From NCBI GenBank assembly GCA_028284675.1, contig JANQRI010000050.1, positions 3,217-67,216 on the forward strand: a stretch of DNA of 64,000 nt, in the 5' to 3' direction. The notes below the pieces were generated by a model that searched no databases, was not told the DNA's origin, and worked only from the letters and a program-made list of their open reading frames with translations. This document shows, one piece after another, positions 28,219 through 36,990 of the stretch. The DNA is from Gammaproteobacteria bacterium (GTDB lineage Bacteria; Pseudomonadota; Gammaproteobacteria; HTCC5015). Numbering within the stretch: position 1 is the stretch's first letter; every line of letters starts with the position of its first letter. The position numbers were made by a program, and so were the translations under genes.

Positions 28219-29016
28219 ATGACCCTGCAACAAACACATATTCCGCGCAAGCGCTTCGGGCAGAACTTTCTTGTTGACCGCAATGTTATTGAAAAAATTG
28301 TTCGAGCATTTAATCCTCATGCAGGCGAACATATCGTTGAAATTGGCCCCGGCAAAGGCGCTTTAACCACCCCATTACTTACCATTGCCAAGCATTTATA
28401 TGTTATTGAACTCGATCGTGACCTGCTGCCTTCACTAGAGAATCAATGCCGTGATATTGGGAAACTGAAAATATATCAAAGTGATGTACTGAAATTCGAT
28501 TTTAATCAGATTGAAACACCACCGCATCAGCTGCGCATTATCGGCAATCTGCCTTACAATATTTCAACACCCTTACTCTTCCACCTTCTAAAATATATCG
28601 ATTGCATTAAGGACATGCACTTTATGTTGCAGAAAGAGGTTGTCGACAGGCTGGCTGCCAAACCCGGCACAGCAGAATACGGCAGACTCTCCGTAATGAT
28701 ACAATTTCACTGTAACGTTGAACCATTATTTTCTGTGGGCCCCCGCTCATTTCAACCTCCCCCAAAAGTTGAGTCCACCGTCGCACGGTTCATACCACTC
28801 AAACAGGAGCACCGCCCCCCGGTAAATCAAGCACAGTTTGCCAATATCGTTAAACAGGCTTTTTCCCATAGGCGCAAAACCTTGCGTAACAACCTAAAAA
28901 CACTTTTGCGTGAAGAACAGATATTAAACTGTGAAATTGATCCCAATATTCGTGCGGAATACCTTGATATTAACGCATTTATCCGACTGGCTAATGCACT
29001 GGATAACAACATATAG
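28219..29016 (+). CDS. rsmA: 16S rRNA A1518/A1519 dimethyltransferase
   Basis: SAM-dependent enzyme (KsgA) that dimethylates two adenosines near the 3' end of 16S rRNA late in 30S assembly. The N terminus RKRFGQNFLVD, SAM motif VEIGPGKGALT and the catalytic NLPYNIST are clear. At 265 residues the length fits (E. coli 273). Confidence 0.98.
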   Translation: MTLQQTHIPRKRFGQNFLVDRNVIEKIVRAFNPHAGEHIVEIGPGKGALTTPLLTIAKHLYVIELDRDLLPSLENQCRDIGKLKIYQSDVLKFDFNQIETPPHQLRIIGNLPYNISTPLLFHLLKYIDCIKDMHFMLQKEVVDRLAAKPGTAEYGRLSVMIQFHCNVEPLFSVGPRSFQPPPKVESTVARFIPLKQEHRPPVNQAQFANIVKQAFSHRRKTLRNNLKTLLREEQILNCEIDPNIRAEYLDINAFIRLANALDNNI

Positions 29017-29182
29017 AGGCCAACATAAAGACCATAGTAATCATAAAATGGCGGTAATAATTAAAAGGCAAAATCTCAATGCATCTGAAACGCACAGCCA
29101 GCGTAAGATAGGGTATACTTGCCCGGATGCTTCATAAGGGCTAATTTGCAAACGGACCGCTTATAAAACAAAAACGCAGCAT

Positions 29183-29545
29183 ATGATAGAAATTGACGTA
29201 CATACCAATTATGTGGAATCACAGTCTTCACCCGAAGATAAGCGATATGTATTCTCTTACACCGTGACCATCTATAACAAAGGCCGGCTGGATGTCAAAC
29301 TGCTGACCCGCCATTGGATTATCACTGACGCTAATGGGAAAGTTCAGGAAATTCGAGGGGAAGGTGTAGTTGGCGAACAGCCCCAACTCAGCCCCGGTGA
29401 GGACTATCAATATACAAGCGGCACCATACTTGAAACATCAGTCGGCACTATGGGGGGGAGCTATCAGATGATTGATGAAGCCGGGAACATATTCGATGCC
29501 GAAATCCCTGAGTTCGTGCTGTCTGTACCACGCACATTACATTAA
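29183..29545 (+). CDS. apaG: ApaG (CorD) protein
   Basis: Small immunoglobulin-like domain protein (120 residues) of the ApaG family, recognisable by FSYTVTIYNKG, HWIITDANGKVQEIRGEGVVGEQP and the GxM-G turn in GTMGGSYQMID. Its biochemical role in bacteria is unsettled. It lies between rsmA and apaH as in E. coli. A gap of 166 bases before it has no other feature. Confidence 0.95.
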   Translation: MIEIDVHTNYVESQSSPEDKRYVFSYTVTIYNKGRLDVKLLTRHWIITDANGKVQEIRGEGVVGEQPQLSPGEDYQYTSGTILETSVGTMGGSYQMIDEAGNIFDAEIPEFVLSVPRTLH

Positions 29546-29581
29546 AACCGCCCTCACTTTAGACGCAAACTAAGGCAGGCT

Positions 29582-30415
29582 ATGGCCGTTTATGCAATCG
29601 GAGATCTGCAAGGCTGCTTTGACGAGCTGCAGCAACTACTGGATAAGATCGGCTTTCAGACTGAGCGGGATCAGCTTTGGTTTGTCGGTGACCTGGTAAA
29701 CCGCGGCTCTCAGTCTTTAGAGTGCCTGCGATTTATTACTGAACTGGGCGACAACGCAATTTCCGTGCTCGGCAACCATGACTTAAATCTACTGGCATGC
29801 GGCCATGGGCTGCGCAAAATAACAGAGCAGGATACGTTTAACGATATCCTGGAAGCCAAGGATTCCTCCAGACTTTTGGACTGGCTAAGACACCGACCCT
29901 TATTACACCGGGATTCGAAGCTGAATTACGTTATGGTTCATGCAGGGTTGCCCCCTCAGTGGAGCATCACAGAAGCACAGGCGCTGGCAGATGAAGTCGA
30001 AATGCAGTTACGTGGAGATCAGTATCTGCAACTATTAAGCAACATGTACGGCAATCAACCCGACCAATGGTCTGCGCAACTGCCTGCACAGGATCGGCAA
30101 CGCTTTATCATTAACTGCTTTACCAGGATGCGCTATTGCACTCTGGATGGCAAACTGGACCTCAACTGCAAAGGCCCGCCCGGGAGTCAGCCCAAAAACT
30201 TACAGCCATGGTTCAAACTCCCTAACCGTCAAAGCAGCAACAACAGAATTGTATTCGGCCACTGGTCAACCTTAACCCGGAACGACAAAACCAATGACGA
30301 AAATGTATACCCGCTGGATACCGGATGTGTATGGGGTAAATGCCTGACTGCAATGCGGCTGGACTCTGAACTACCTGAATATATATCAGTCAGTTGTACC
30401 GATAAAAAAAGATAG
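29582..30415 (+). CDS. apaH: Symmetrical bis(5'-nucleosyl)-tetraphosphatase
   Basis: Cleaves Ap4A to two ADP and removes Np4 caps from RNA. Metallophosphatase motifs: GDLQGCFDEL, GDLVNRGSQSLE, GNHDLNLL, MVHAGLPPQW and FGHWSTL. Length 277 is typical (E. coli 280). It ends the lptD-to-apaH run, and the fadJ gene converges on it five bases later. Confidence 0.97.
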   Translation: MAVYAIGDLQGCFDELQQLLDKIGFQTERDQLWFVGDLVNRGSQSLECLRFITELGDNAISVLGNHDLNLLACGHGLRKITEQDTFNDILEAKDSSRLLDWLRHRPLLHRDSKLNYVMVHAGLPPQWSITEAQALADEVEMQLRGDQYLQLLSNMYGNQPDQWSAQLPAQDRQRFIINCFTRMRYCTLDGKLDLNCKGPPGSQPKNLQPWFKLPNRQSSNNRIVFGHWSTLTRNDKTNDENVYPLDTGCVWGKCLTAMRLDSELPEYISVSCTDKKR

Positions 30416-30420
30416 AGAAC

Positions 30421-32592
30421 TCAATAATAGCTGCGACCCGCTTCGGCCAGCTTCACCAGGCCCGGGGCTGGAGTAAATCGCTCACCGAATTGTTGCTCAT
30501 AAGCTGTCAATCTCTGAACTATACTAGCCGGGCCTACAGCATCTATATAACGGAAAGGCCCGCCAAGAAACGGCGGAAAACCGATACCAAACACTGCGCC
30601 AACATCGCCATCCCTTGCACTTCCAATCACCCCTTTCTCCAAACAGAGAGCAGCCTCATTCAACAAAGGGGATATACAACGGTTCACAATGTCACCCTGA
30701 CTCAGTTGTTTGCCGGGAGAAACTCCCAATACGTTATACACAGACTGGTCGACCTGTTTACCGCGACTTTCTTTACCGTAATCATAAAACCCTTTTTTAA
30801 CTTTTTTCCCGTATCGTTCCTCTGCAATCAATTTATCCACCATCCCCGAGCCACGCATCCGCTCACCATAGGCTTTTTCCAAAATATGCTGCACTTTCAC
30901 ACCAACATCCACGCCTACTTCATCCAGCAATTTAAATGGCCCTACCGGCAGACCCCATTTCACCATTGCTTTATCGATGGCATCAATCGCCACACCTTCC
31001 ATTGCCAGCTGACTGGCTTCATTGATATAAGGGAATAAAATACGATTCACATAAAATCCGGCAACATCTTTTACAACAATCACGGTTTTTCCCTGCCTTT
31101 TACCAAACTGCACACAGGTCGCGATGGTTTCCTCAGAAGTCCGGTTATGCCGAATAATCTCCAGCAACGGCATTTTTTCAACCGGAGAAAAATAATGCAT
31201 GCCAATAATATTTTCAGGGCGTTCGGCTCCCCTTACAATATCTTTAACCGGAATTGACGATGTATTGGTTGCAAATATTGTATTTTCCCGAGTACAAGCT
31301 TCTATATCCTTAACCATCTGGCGCTTAAGCTGAAGGTCTTCAAATACAGCTTCAATAACAATATCAACCTTACCAAACCCTGAATAATCCAAACTACCGG
31401 TAAAACAGCTAAGCTTGCGCGCAGCATCAGCACGGCTGATTGAACGGCGTTTTATTTTATTTTTGTAATAATTATCAACATGGCGCATTGCACCGCGAAT
31501 GCCTTTATCGCTTACATCTTTAATGCGTACATCAGCGTCGGCCCGGTCCAATGAAACAACTGCAATACCAGCACCCATTAACCCTCCACCGAGCACACCC
31601 ATATGGCTTACAGCCTTGGGTTGAACCTCAGCGTTATTAACAAAAGTTTCTTTTTTAAGTGCTGTTTGTGCAAAATAAAGACGCATCAACTGCTTGGCCT
31701 GAGGGGTAACCGCCAGCTCGCCAAATTTTTCTATTTCATACCTCATAGCCTCCTTTAAAGGTTTGGCTATACCATAGCGGACAACATCAATGATTTTTTC
31801 AGGCGCAGGGTAATTACCTTTGGTTTTTGCCAGCAAACGTTTTTGTGCTTGCTGAAATAATACATTTCGGCCAAACGGGTTTTTTTCCAGCAAAAGCTGC
31901 TGCAAACCCTTAGGCGACATCATTGCTTTGGGAGAGGTTTCCCGTGTTAACGGTTTGCTGACAAAACCCAAAGCTTTTTTAACCGCCACCGACAATAATA
32001 TTGAGTTCGGCACAACTTCATCGACCAAACCCAGTTTTTTCGCTTTCTTGGCCTTTACGTGTCTGCCGGTCAACATCAAATCAAGCGCCGGCGCAATACC
32101 AATTAACCGGGGCAGACGCTGACTGCCGCCAAAACCAGGCAATACACCAAGCTGAACTTCTGGCAACCCAACTGCTGTTTTGGGGCTATCACTAACGACT
32201 CTGTAATGACATGCCAAAGCCAGCTCGAAGCCACCCCCCAATGCAACCCCATTAATAGCAACTACAAACGGCTTAGGGCTTTGTGCAATCTTATCCATGA
32301 TGGCGTGCCCCATTTGACACATTTCCTCGGCACGCTGCTGTGTTTCAACTTCCTCAATAAGATGAATATCCGCCCCGGCAATAAAAGAGTCCGGCTTTCC
32401 ACTGATAATAACTGCAGCTTTTACAGAATCATCCTGCAACACTGAATCAATCGCAGATAAAGCTGCCGGAAAAAAGCTTTCCCGTAAAATATTCATCCGC
32501 TCACCGGGAACATCAATAGTTAGTACCGCTACACCGTCTTCTCCTGTCGCCAGCAGGATATCCGGAGTGATTTCCGTATCCACCTCACCCAT
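30421..32592 (-). CDS. fadJ: Fatty acid oxidation complex alpha subunit (FadJ-like)
   Basis: Two-domain beta-oxidation enzyme: enoyl-CoA hydratase in the N-terminal crotonase domain (AGADIHLIEE; GVALGGGFELALACHYR; GLPEVQLGVLPGFGG) and L-3-hydroxyacyl-CoA dehydrogenase in the C-terminal domain (GGGLMGAGIAVV; HYFSPVEKMPLLEII). At 723 residues it matches FadJ (714) or FadB (729). It lies two bases after fadI on the same strand. FadJ rather than FadB is favoured because the partner thiolase is of the longer FadI type. Confidence 0.93.
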   Translation of the reverse strand: MGEVDTEITPDILLATGEDGVAVLTIDVPGERMNILRESFFPAALSAIDSVLQDDSVKAAVIISGKPDSFIAGADIHLIEEVETQQRAEEMCQMGHAIMDKIAQSPKPFVVAINGVALGGGFELALACHYRVVSDSPKTAVGLPEVQLGVLPGFGGSQRLPRLIGIAPALDLMLTGRHVKAKKAKKLGLVDEVVPNSILLSVAVKKALGFVSKPLTRETSPKAMMSPKGLQQLLLEKNPFGRNVLFQQAQKRLLAKTKGNYPAPEKIIDVVRYGIAKPLKEAMRYEIEKFGELAVTPQAKQLMRLYFAQTALKKETFVNNAEVQPKAVSHMGVLGGGLMGAGIAVVSLDRADADVRIKDVSDKGIRGAMRHVDNYYKNKIKRRSISRADAARKLSCFTGSLDYSGFGKVDIVIEAVFEDLQLKRQMVKDIEACTRENTIFATNTSSIPVKDIVRGAERPENIIGMHYFSPVEKMPLLEIIRHNRTSEETIATCVQFGKRQGKTVIVVKDVAGFYVNRILFPYINEASQLAMEGVAIDAIDKAMVKWGLPVGPFKLLDEVGVDVGVKVQHILEKAYGERMRGSGMVDKLIAEERYGKKVKKGFYDYGKESRGKQVDQSVYNVLGVSPGKQLSQGDIVNRCISPLLNEAALCLEKGVIGSARDGDVGAVFGIGFPPFLGGPFRYIDAVGPASIVQRLTAYEQQFGERFTPAPGLVKLAEAGRSYY

Positions 32593-32594
32593 CT

Positions 32595-33896
32595 CTATTC
32601 AGCCTCCAATATTACTGCTGCGCCCAAGCCGCCTGCTGCACACGCAGTGGTCAGCGCAAAACCTCCGCCACGACGTTTGAGCTCACGTAAAGTCTGTATG
32701 ATCATACGCCCGCCGGTGGCTGCAAAAGGGTGACCATAAGCTAATGATCCGCCCAACACATTAAGCTTATCCCAATCCACATTACCGATAGGCTCATTTC
32801 GGTTTAACTGCTCTTGTGCAAAAAGCTTGGACTCAAACGCCTGCAACACACTTAAAGTCTGAGCCGCGAACGCTTCATGTATATCAATTAAACTTAAATC
32901 TGCCAATTTCAGCCCCGCTCGATCCAATGCGACCGGTGTTGCGTAAGCAGGCCCCATCAACAGGTCCTGCTTCACATGATTTGCAATAAAAGCATAACTT
33001 TTTATATAGCCCAATGGCTCATAACCCAGCTCTTTTGCACGGCCTTCCTTCATAAGCAACAGCGAAGAGGCACCATCGGTTAATGGGGTACTATTAGCAG
33101 CCGTTACGGTACCGTATTTACGATCAAATGCGGGTCTCAACTTGGCCAGCGATTTCAATGTGGAGTCAGGGCGAATATTTTCATCCCGTATCAAGGTATC
33201 TTTAAACGGCGGGGCATTGGCATGCATGACTTCCTCGTCCAGCTTGCCCTCTTCCCACGCTTGATGGGCCAACTGATGTGAGCGTAATGCAAACTCATCC
33301 TGCGCCTCACGGCTAATACCATGATCACGTGCCATCTGCTCAGCGCTATCCCCCATGCGCAGACCTGTAGAATATTCAACAGCACTGGGGGGAACCGGTA
33401 AAAAATCCCTGGGGCGCAACTTTGAAAACAGCCCTAACTTCTCTTTTGCGGTTTTGGCTTTGCTGGCTAATATTAACGTATCAGCCAGACGCCGTGATGC
33501 CTGCACTGCAAGCACACTGGCCGAATCAGCCCCTCCGGCGATACCAATCTGGATATCCCCCAGCATGATCGCTTCAGCAATATTGACAGCCGACTGGAGA
33601 CTGGTGGCACATGCTCTGGAAACACTATATGCGTCAGTAGTAACCTTTAAACCGGTGCTCAATACTATTTCACGGGCTATATTAGGCGCTTCAGGCAATA
33701 TCATAACCTGGCCATAGACTACCCGCTCGACCAACTCAACCGGAATTTCAGTACGGGCAAGCAGCTCACTCACGACCATCCGGCCCAGATCTATCGCACT
33801 TAAATGCCTGAAGAAAGTACCTTGGCGTGCAAACGGGCTTCTGACGCCGGCTATTACCGCAACCCGATCCTGACCGGCCCGTTTTATCTCGGCCAT
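32595..33896 (-). CDS. fadI: 3-ketoacyl-CoA thiolase (FadI-like)
   Basis: Last step of a beta-oxidation turn, releasing acetyl-CoA. The acyl-accepting cysteine is Cys96 in SRACATSLQ; the other catalytic motifs are GHPFAATGGR and the C-terminal CAAGGLG. Length 433 equals the FadI class (436) rather than FadA (387). Forms an operon with fadJ. Confidence 0.94.
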   Translation of the reverse strand: MAEIKRAGQDRVAVIAGVRSPFARQGTFFRHLSAIDLGRMVVSELLARTEIPVELVERVVYGQVMILPEAPNIAREIVLSTGLKVTTDAYSVSRACATSLQSAVNIAEAIMLGDIQIGIAGGADSASVLAVQASRRLADTLILASKAKTAKEKLGLFSKLRPRDFLPVPPSAVEYSTGLRMGDSAEQMARDHGISREAQDEFALRSHQLAHQAWEEGKLDEEVMHANAPPFKDTLIRDENIRPDSTLKSLAKLRPAFDRKYGTVTAANSTPLTDGASSLLLMKEGRAKELGYEPLGYIKSYAFIANHVKQDLLMGPAYATPVALDRAGLKLADLSLIDIHEAFAAQTLSVLQAFESKLFAQEQLNRNEPIGNVDWDKLNVLGGSLAYGHPFAATGGRMIIQTLRELKRRGGGFALTTACAAGGLGAAVILEAE

Positions 33897-33974
33897 CGTT
33901 GCCTCCTACTTATTCCTTGTCAACTCAATATCGACTGGCGCACGTAAAACCTGACTGTAACACACCGTGCCCAC

Positions 33975-34466
33975 TTACCTGCGCTCCAGAGTTAAAAACC
34001 GGTACTCAAACGCTACTTGCTCATTTTCATGCATATGAGCCTCACTATCAACTACCTTCCAATCACTTTCATTATACGCAGGAAACCAGGCATCCCCATC
34101 AAAAGCATGAGCAATCACGGTTAAATACATACGATTGGCCACTGGCAGCGCCTGCTGATAAATACTACCCCCACCGATAATCATTACCTCGGCGTCTTTT
34201 GACGCAATACCGATCGCGATATCCAGACCAGACACAATTTCACACCCCTCGGCACTATAACCAGTGCGGCGGCTGATAATGATATTGCGGCGGCCGGGCA
34301 ATGGTTTGCCGATAGACTCATACGTTTTGCGGCCCATAATGACCGGCTTTCCAAGGGTAATAGATTTAAAGCGTTTCAAATCAGCCGGTAATCTCCATGG
34401 AAGATTATTGTTTTTTCCAATCAGCCGATTCTGATCCATCGCGGCAATTAGCGATATTATTGGCAA
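33975..34466 (-). CDS. folA: Dihydrofolate reductase, TTG start
   Basis: NADPH-dependent reduction of dihydrofolate. ISLIAAMDQNRLIGKNNNLPW, the active-site acid Asp29 in PADLKRFKS, and VIMGRKTYESIGKPLPGRRN are canonical. The start is TTG at 34466, chosen because GGAG lies seven bases upstream and the product begins exactly where the family begins. In E. coli folA directly follows apaH; here fadIJ lies between. ThyA, whose dihydrofolate it recycles, is encoded at 46.3 kb. Confidence 0.95.
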   Translation of the reverse strand: MPIISLIAAMDQNRLIGKNNNLPWRLPADLKRFKSITLGKPVIMGRKTYESIGKPLPGRRNIIISRRTGYSAEGCEIVSGLDIAIGIASKDAEVMIIGGGSIYQQALPVANRMYLTVIAHAFDGDAWFPAYNESDWKVVDSEAHMHENEQVAFEYRFLTLERR

Positions 34467-34635
34467 TACAGCTCTCCGTAATTATGCCGACGCAAAATAC
34501 CGGGGTCGGACAAATTAAATAGTGACTCTAAACCGTGCTACACACACAAAGGCAACTTTTATATACATACCCGGACAGCATCACATTTAATATCAGCAAA
34601 CTACGTTTTTACGATAAAGCGATATGTTTAAACTA

Positions 34636-35463
34636 TTAACCGGAAACCGATAATGTTTTACGATAGTTTCTCAGGTCCCTGGGTGATTCCAGAGGGACTT
34701 CAAAAAGGTTTGAGAGTTTACGGAGAATAGCTGTGACGACTTTTGACTCCCACTCAGCATTAAAATCCATTTGAACATCAAGCCATTTTTCCAACCAGTC
34801 CGGATCGGGTAACTTGCTTTGTACAGTATCGTGCGGAAACATCGCCTTATTAACATGCAAGTTAGTCGGATGTAATGCCCTTGAAGTCTTTGTACTGGTC
34901 ATAAGCACACCGATCTTTGCAAAGGCAATTCGCGCTTTATTACCAAGCTTATCGATTGCGCGCTTCATATAACGCATATAACAAGATGCATGACGCGCTT
35001 CATCGCCTGACAAAACCTTATATATATGTTTTATCAGCGGCTCTGTATGCCATTGGGCAGCACGCTTATACCAGTGCGTAAGACGAATTTCACCACAAAA
35101 GTGCAACATTAATGTCTCTATTGCCGGAGCAGGATCGAACTCAAACCTGACCGTGTGCAAATCATCTTCCGTGGGAATCATATGTGGGCAAAACCGCTGC
35201 AGGTATTCCATTAAAACCAGAGCATGTTTTTGTTCTTCATAAAACCATACTGACATAAATGCAGAAAAATCCGAATCATCGCGGTTATCGCGCAAGAACA
35301 TCTCTGTTGCAGGTAATGCGGACCATTCCGTTATTGCATTCAATTTAATAGTCTCAGCCTGCTCCTCTGATAGCTTTGCAGGATCAAATATGTGCCATGG
35401 TATGTCATTCTGCATACACCAGCGGGCACTTTCGAGTGTTTTGTATAGCTGCGGATAAAGCAT
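34636..35463 (-). CDS. Ferritin-like diiron protein, possible acyl-chain oxidase/desaturase
   Basis: 275-residue helical protein with a ferritin-like diiron pattern: a Glu in the first helix (TEWSALPATE), EEQKH (Glu77/His80), Glu125 in CGEIRLTH and DEARH (Glu155/His158). Two ExxH motifs plus two single Glu residues are the ligand set of acyl-ACP desaturases and related O2-activating enzymes. I start it at the ATG at 35463 because GAGGAAAAA directly precedes it; the open frame continues to a TTG at 35526 without a ribosome site. It is divergent from the B12-type MerR regulator and adjacent to fatty-acid modification genes, so an acyl-chain substrate is likely, but it is inferred. Other diiron oxygenases (for example MiaE- or AurF-like) are alternatives. 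Confidence 0.75.
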   Translation of the reverse strand: MLYPQLYKTLESARWCMQNDIPWHIFDPAKLSEEQAETIKLNAITEWSALPATEMFLRDNRDDSDFSAFMSVWFYEEQKHALVLMEYLQRFCPHMIPTEDDLHTVRFEFDPAPAIETLMLHFCGEIRLTHWYKRAAQWHTEPLIKHIYKVLSGDEARHASCYMRYMKRAIDKLGNKARIAFAKIGVLMTSTKTSRALHPTNLHVNKAMFPHDTVQSKLPDPDWLEKWLDVQMDFNAEWESKVVTAILRKLSNLFEVPLESPRDLRNYRKTLSVSG

Positions 35464-35557
35464 TTTTTCCTCGTGAGATACCTTATATATTAGCGTGAAG
35501 TAATCATGTTCTGTATACGAAATCAAGCTTAATTAAAAGCACTCTCAAGAACTTCGC

Positions 35558-35750
35558 CTGTACATTTCGAATCCAGTATAGAAAATATTGTACAATAATG
35601 CATCACTTTGTCACAAAAAAACAAAAAAATAACCCCAAAATATATAAATATCTGAATTTATTGATATTTTACTCTAGAGACATTAAAACAATATTCTTGC
35701 AAAACTCTACAAAATTGTATAATATATTAAACATTGTACATTTTTGTACA
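35558..35750. promoter_or_regulatory. Cluster of TGTACA operator-like sites in the divergent region
   Basis: Within the roughly 520-base A+T-rich region between the diiron gene and the MerR-type gene there are four TGTACA hexamers (35559-35564, 35589-35594, 35735-35740, 35745-35750) and a variant TTGTATAA (35715-35722). The last two are direct repeats with a ten-base period; the second sits in the ten-base palindrome ATTGTACAAT. All fit the pattern nTnnACAn recalled for CarH operators. On the minus strand the second site lies just upstream of a TATACT -10-like hexamer (35575-35580); on the plus strand a perfect TATAAT is at 35718-35723. Apart from these sites I see no gene in the region. Confidence 0.55.
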
Positions 35751-35982
35751 CTAATTTCAGTTAAGGCCATTTTTTCAGGTTGGGGGAAATTTAATAGGAT
35801 TCGAACTCTTAACCGTGAGGCGAATCCCCGCTAAAAATTTTTAAACCCTCCTTTTGGCAAACAGAATATCAACTGGAGACAATCAAGCTAAAAATTAATG
35901 AAACACTCTGCTTAATTCACTAACATCGGTCGCCAAACTGATTTCGTGATTTTCGGCAGAAACAATATTTTGAGGTTAACGT

Positions 35983-36936
35983 ATGATGGATGACATAGTG
36001 CACAAAACTTATTCGGAAGCGGAAGAAGAACCGTCCGAGTTTTTTCCTATTCGTACAGTGTCTGCGTTAACGGGAGTAAACTCAGTAACCTTGCGTGCAT
36101 GGGAACGTCGCTATAATCTTATTACTCCTATCCGAACACCATCCGGACATCGTCTCTACAGCCAGGAAGATATCGATAAAATAAACAAAGCAATCGGCTT
36201 GCTTGAGAAAGGCATGTCAATCAGCCAGGCTGGACAAATAATCAATAACCAGCTAAAAATACCTGAAGGAATTCAGGACAGCACTGAAATATGGAAGTCG
36301 TACAGGGAGCGCATTATGGAAGCCGTAATGGTTTTCGATGAGGTGTTGCTTGACGAAATATATCAACAGGCGTTGTCATTCCACCCTGTACAAACTGTCA
36401 CACGTATGTTGATTATCCCTTCCTTAAGAGAGTTGGGTACCCGCTGGAAATATGCAGAGGGTGGTGTTGCTGAAGAACATTTCTTTTCAGTTTTCTTGCG
36501 AAACAAACTGGGCGCCCGTTTCCATCACCGAAGCCGTAACAACACCGGACCGAAACTACTGGGGGCCTGCCTGCCACATGAAACTCACGAGACAGGATTA
36601 CTTTTATTCGCATTAGCCGCTGATGAGCAAAACTATCGACAGGTTTTGTTAGGCGCGAGCATGCCACTACAAGAGCTACCGGTTGCTGCCAAACGCGCCA
36701 ATGCGGATGCGATTGTATTATCCGGCAAAACCGAGCCACCATTACGGGTGCTCGAAACCGAACTTCCCTACTTGACTAAGCAAATAGAAATACCGGTGTT
36801 TGTAGGTGGCGATGTGTCTTCACAATTTAACGATATCGTTGTACAAGCAAATGCGATTCCTTTAGGCACCAATATTGATAAAAGCCTGCAAAAGCTCGAT
36901 CATCACCTAAAAAATAGACACTCTGAAGACAACTGA
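35983..36936 (+). CDS. B12-binding MerR-family regulator (CarH/LitR-like photoreceptor)
   Basis: 317 residues in three parts: MerR winged-helix DNA-binding domain (about 22-90; RTVSALTGVNSVTLRAWERRY), four-helix bundle (about 105-180), and Rossmann-like cobalamin domain (about 190-310). The bundle has W155-x9-E165-H166, the motif that caps adenosylcobalamin in CarH. The B12 domain has ETHETG (200-205), with His202 as the predicted cobalt ligand (E/DxHxxG). Known CarH/LitR proteins repress in the dark as B12-bound tetramers and release DNA on illumination. GAGG precedes the ATG at 35983. The gene heads an operon of lipid-modifying genes and probably controls that operon and the divergent diiron gene. 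Confidence 0.88.
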   Translation: MMDDIVHKTYSEAEEEPSEFFPIRTVSALTGVNSVTLRAWERRYNLITPIRTPSGHRLYSQEDIDKINKAIGLLEKGMSISQAGQIINNQLKIPEGIQDSTEIWKSYRERIMEAVMVFDEVLLDEIYQQALSFHPVQTVTRMLIIPSLRELGTRWKYAEGGVAEEHFFSVFLRNKLGARFHHRSRNNTGPKLLGACLPHETHETGLLLFALAADEQNYRQVLLGASMPLQELPVAAKRANADAIVLSGKTEPPLRVLETELPYLTKQIEIPVFVGGDVSSQFNDIVVQANAIPLGTNIDKSLQKLDHHLKNRHSEDN

Positions 36937-36990
36937 GATACAATCGTCGGCTCAGTTCAACCCAGATAGAAGTACTCACAACTATAAAAA

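Noticed and set aside
35598..35834. 78-codon open frame in the divergent intergenic region
   Set aside because: Very rich in Lys, Asn and Ile because of the local A+T content, no ribosome-binding site, and it runs through the TGTACA operator cluster.
35793..35835. tRNA-like string (GGATTCGAAC and its complement GTTCGAATCC) in the region before the MerR-type gene
   Set aside because: The T-loop-like sequence is not flanked by complementary T-stem arms and there is no matching acceptor, D or anticodon arm within 90 bases on either strand. It is treated as chance, though an attachment-site remnant cannot be excluded.
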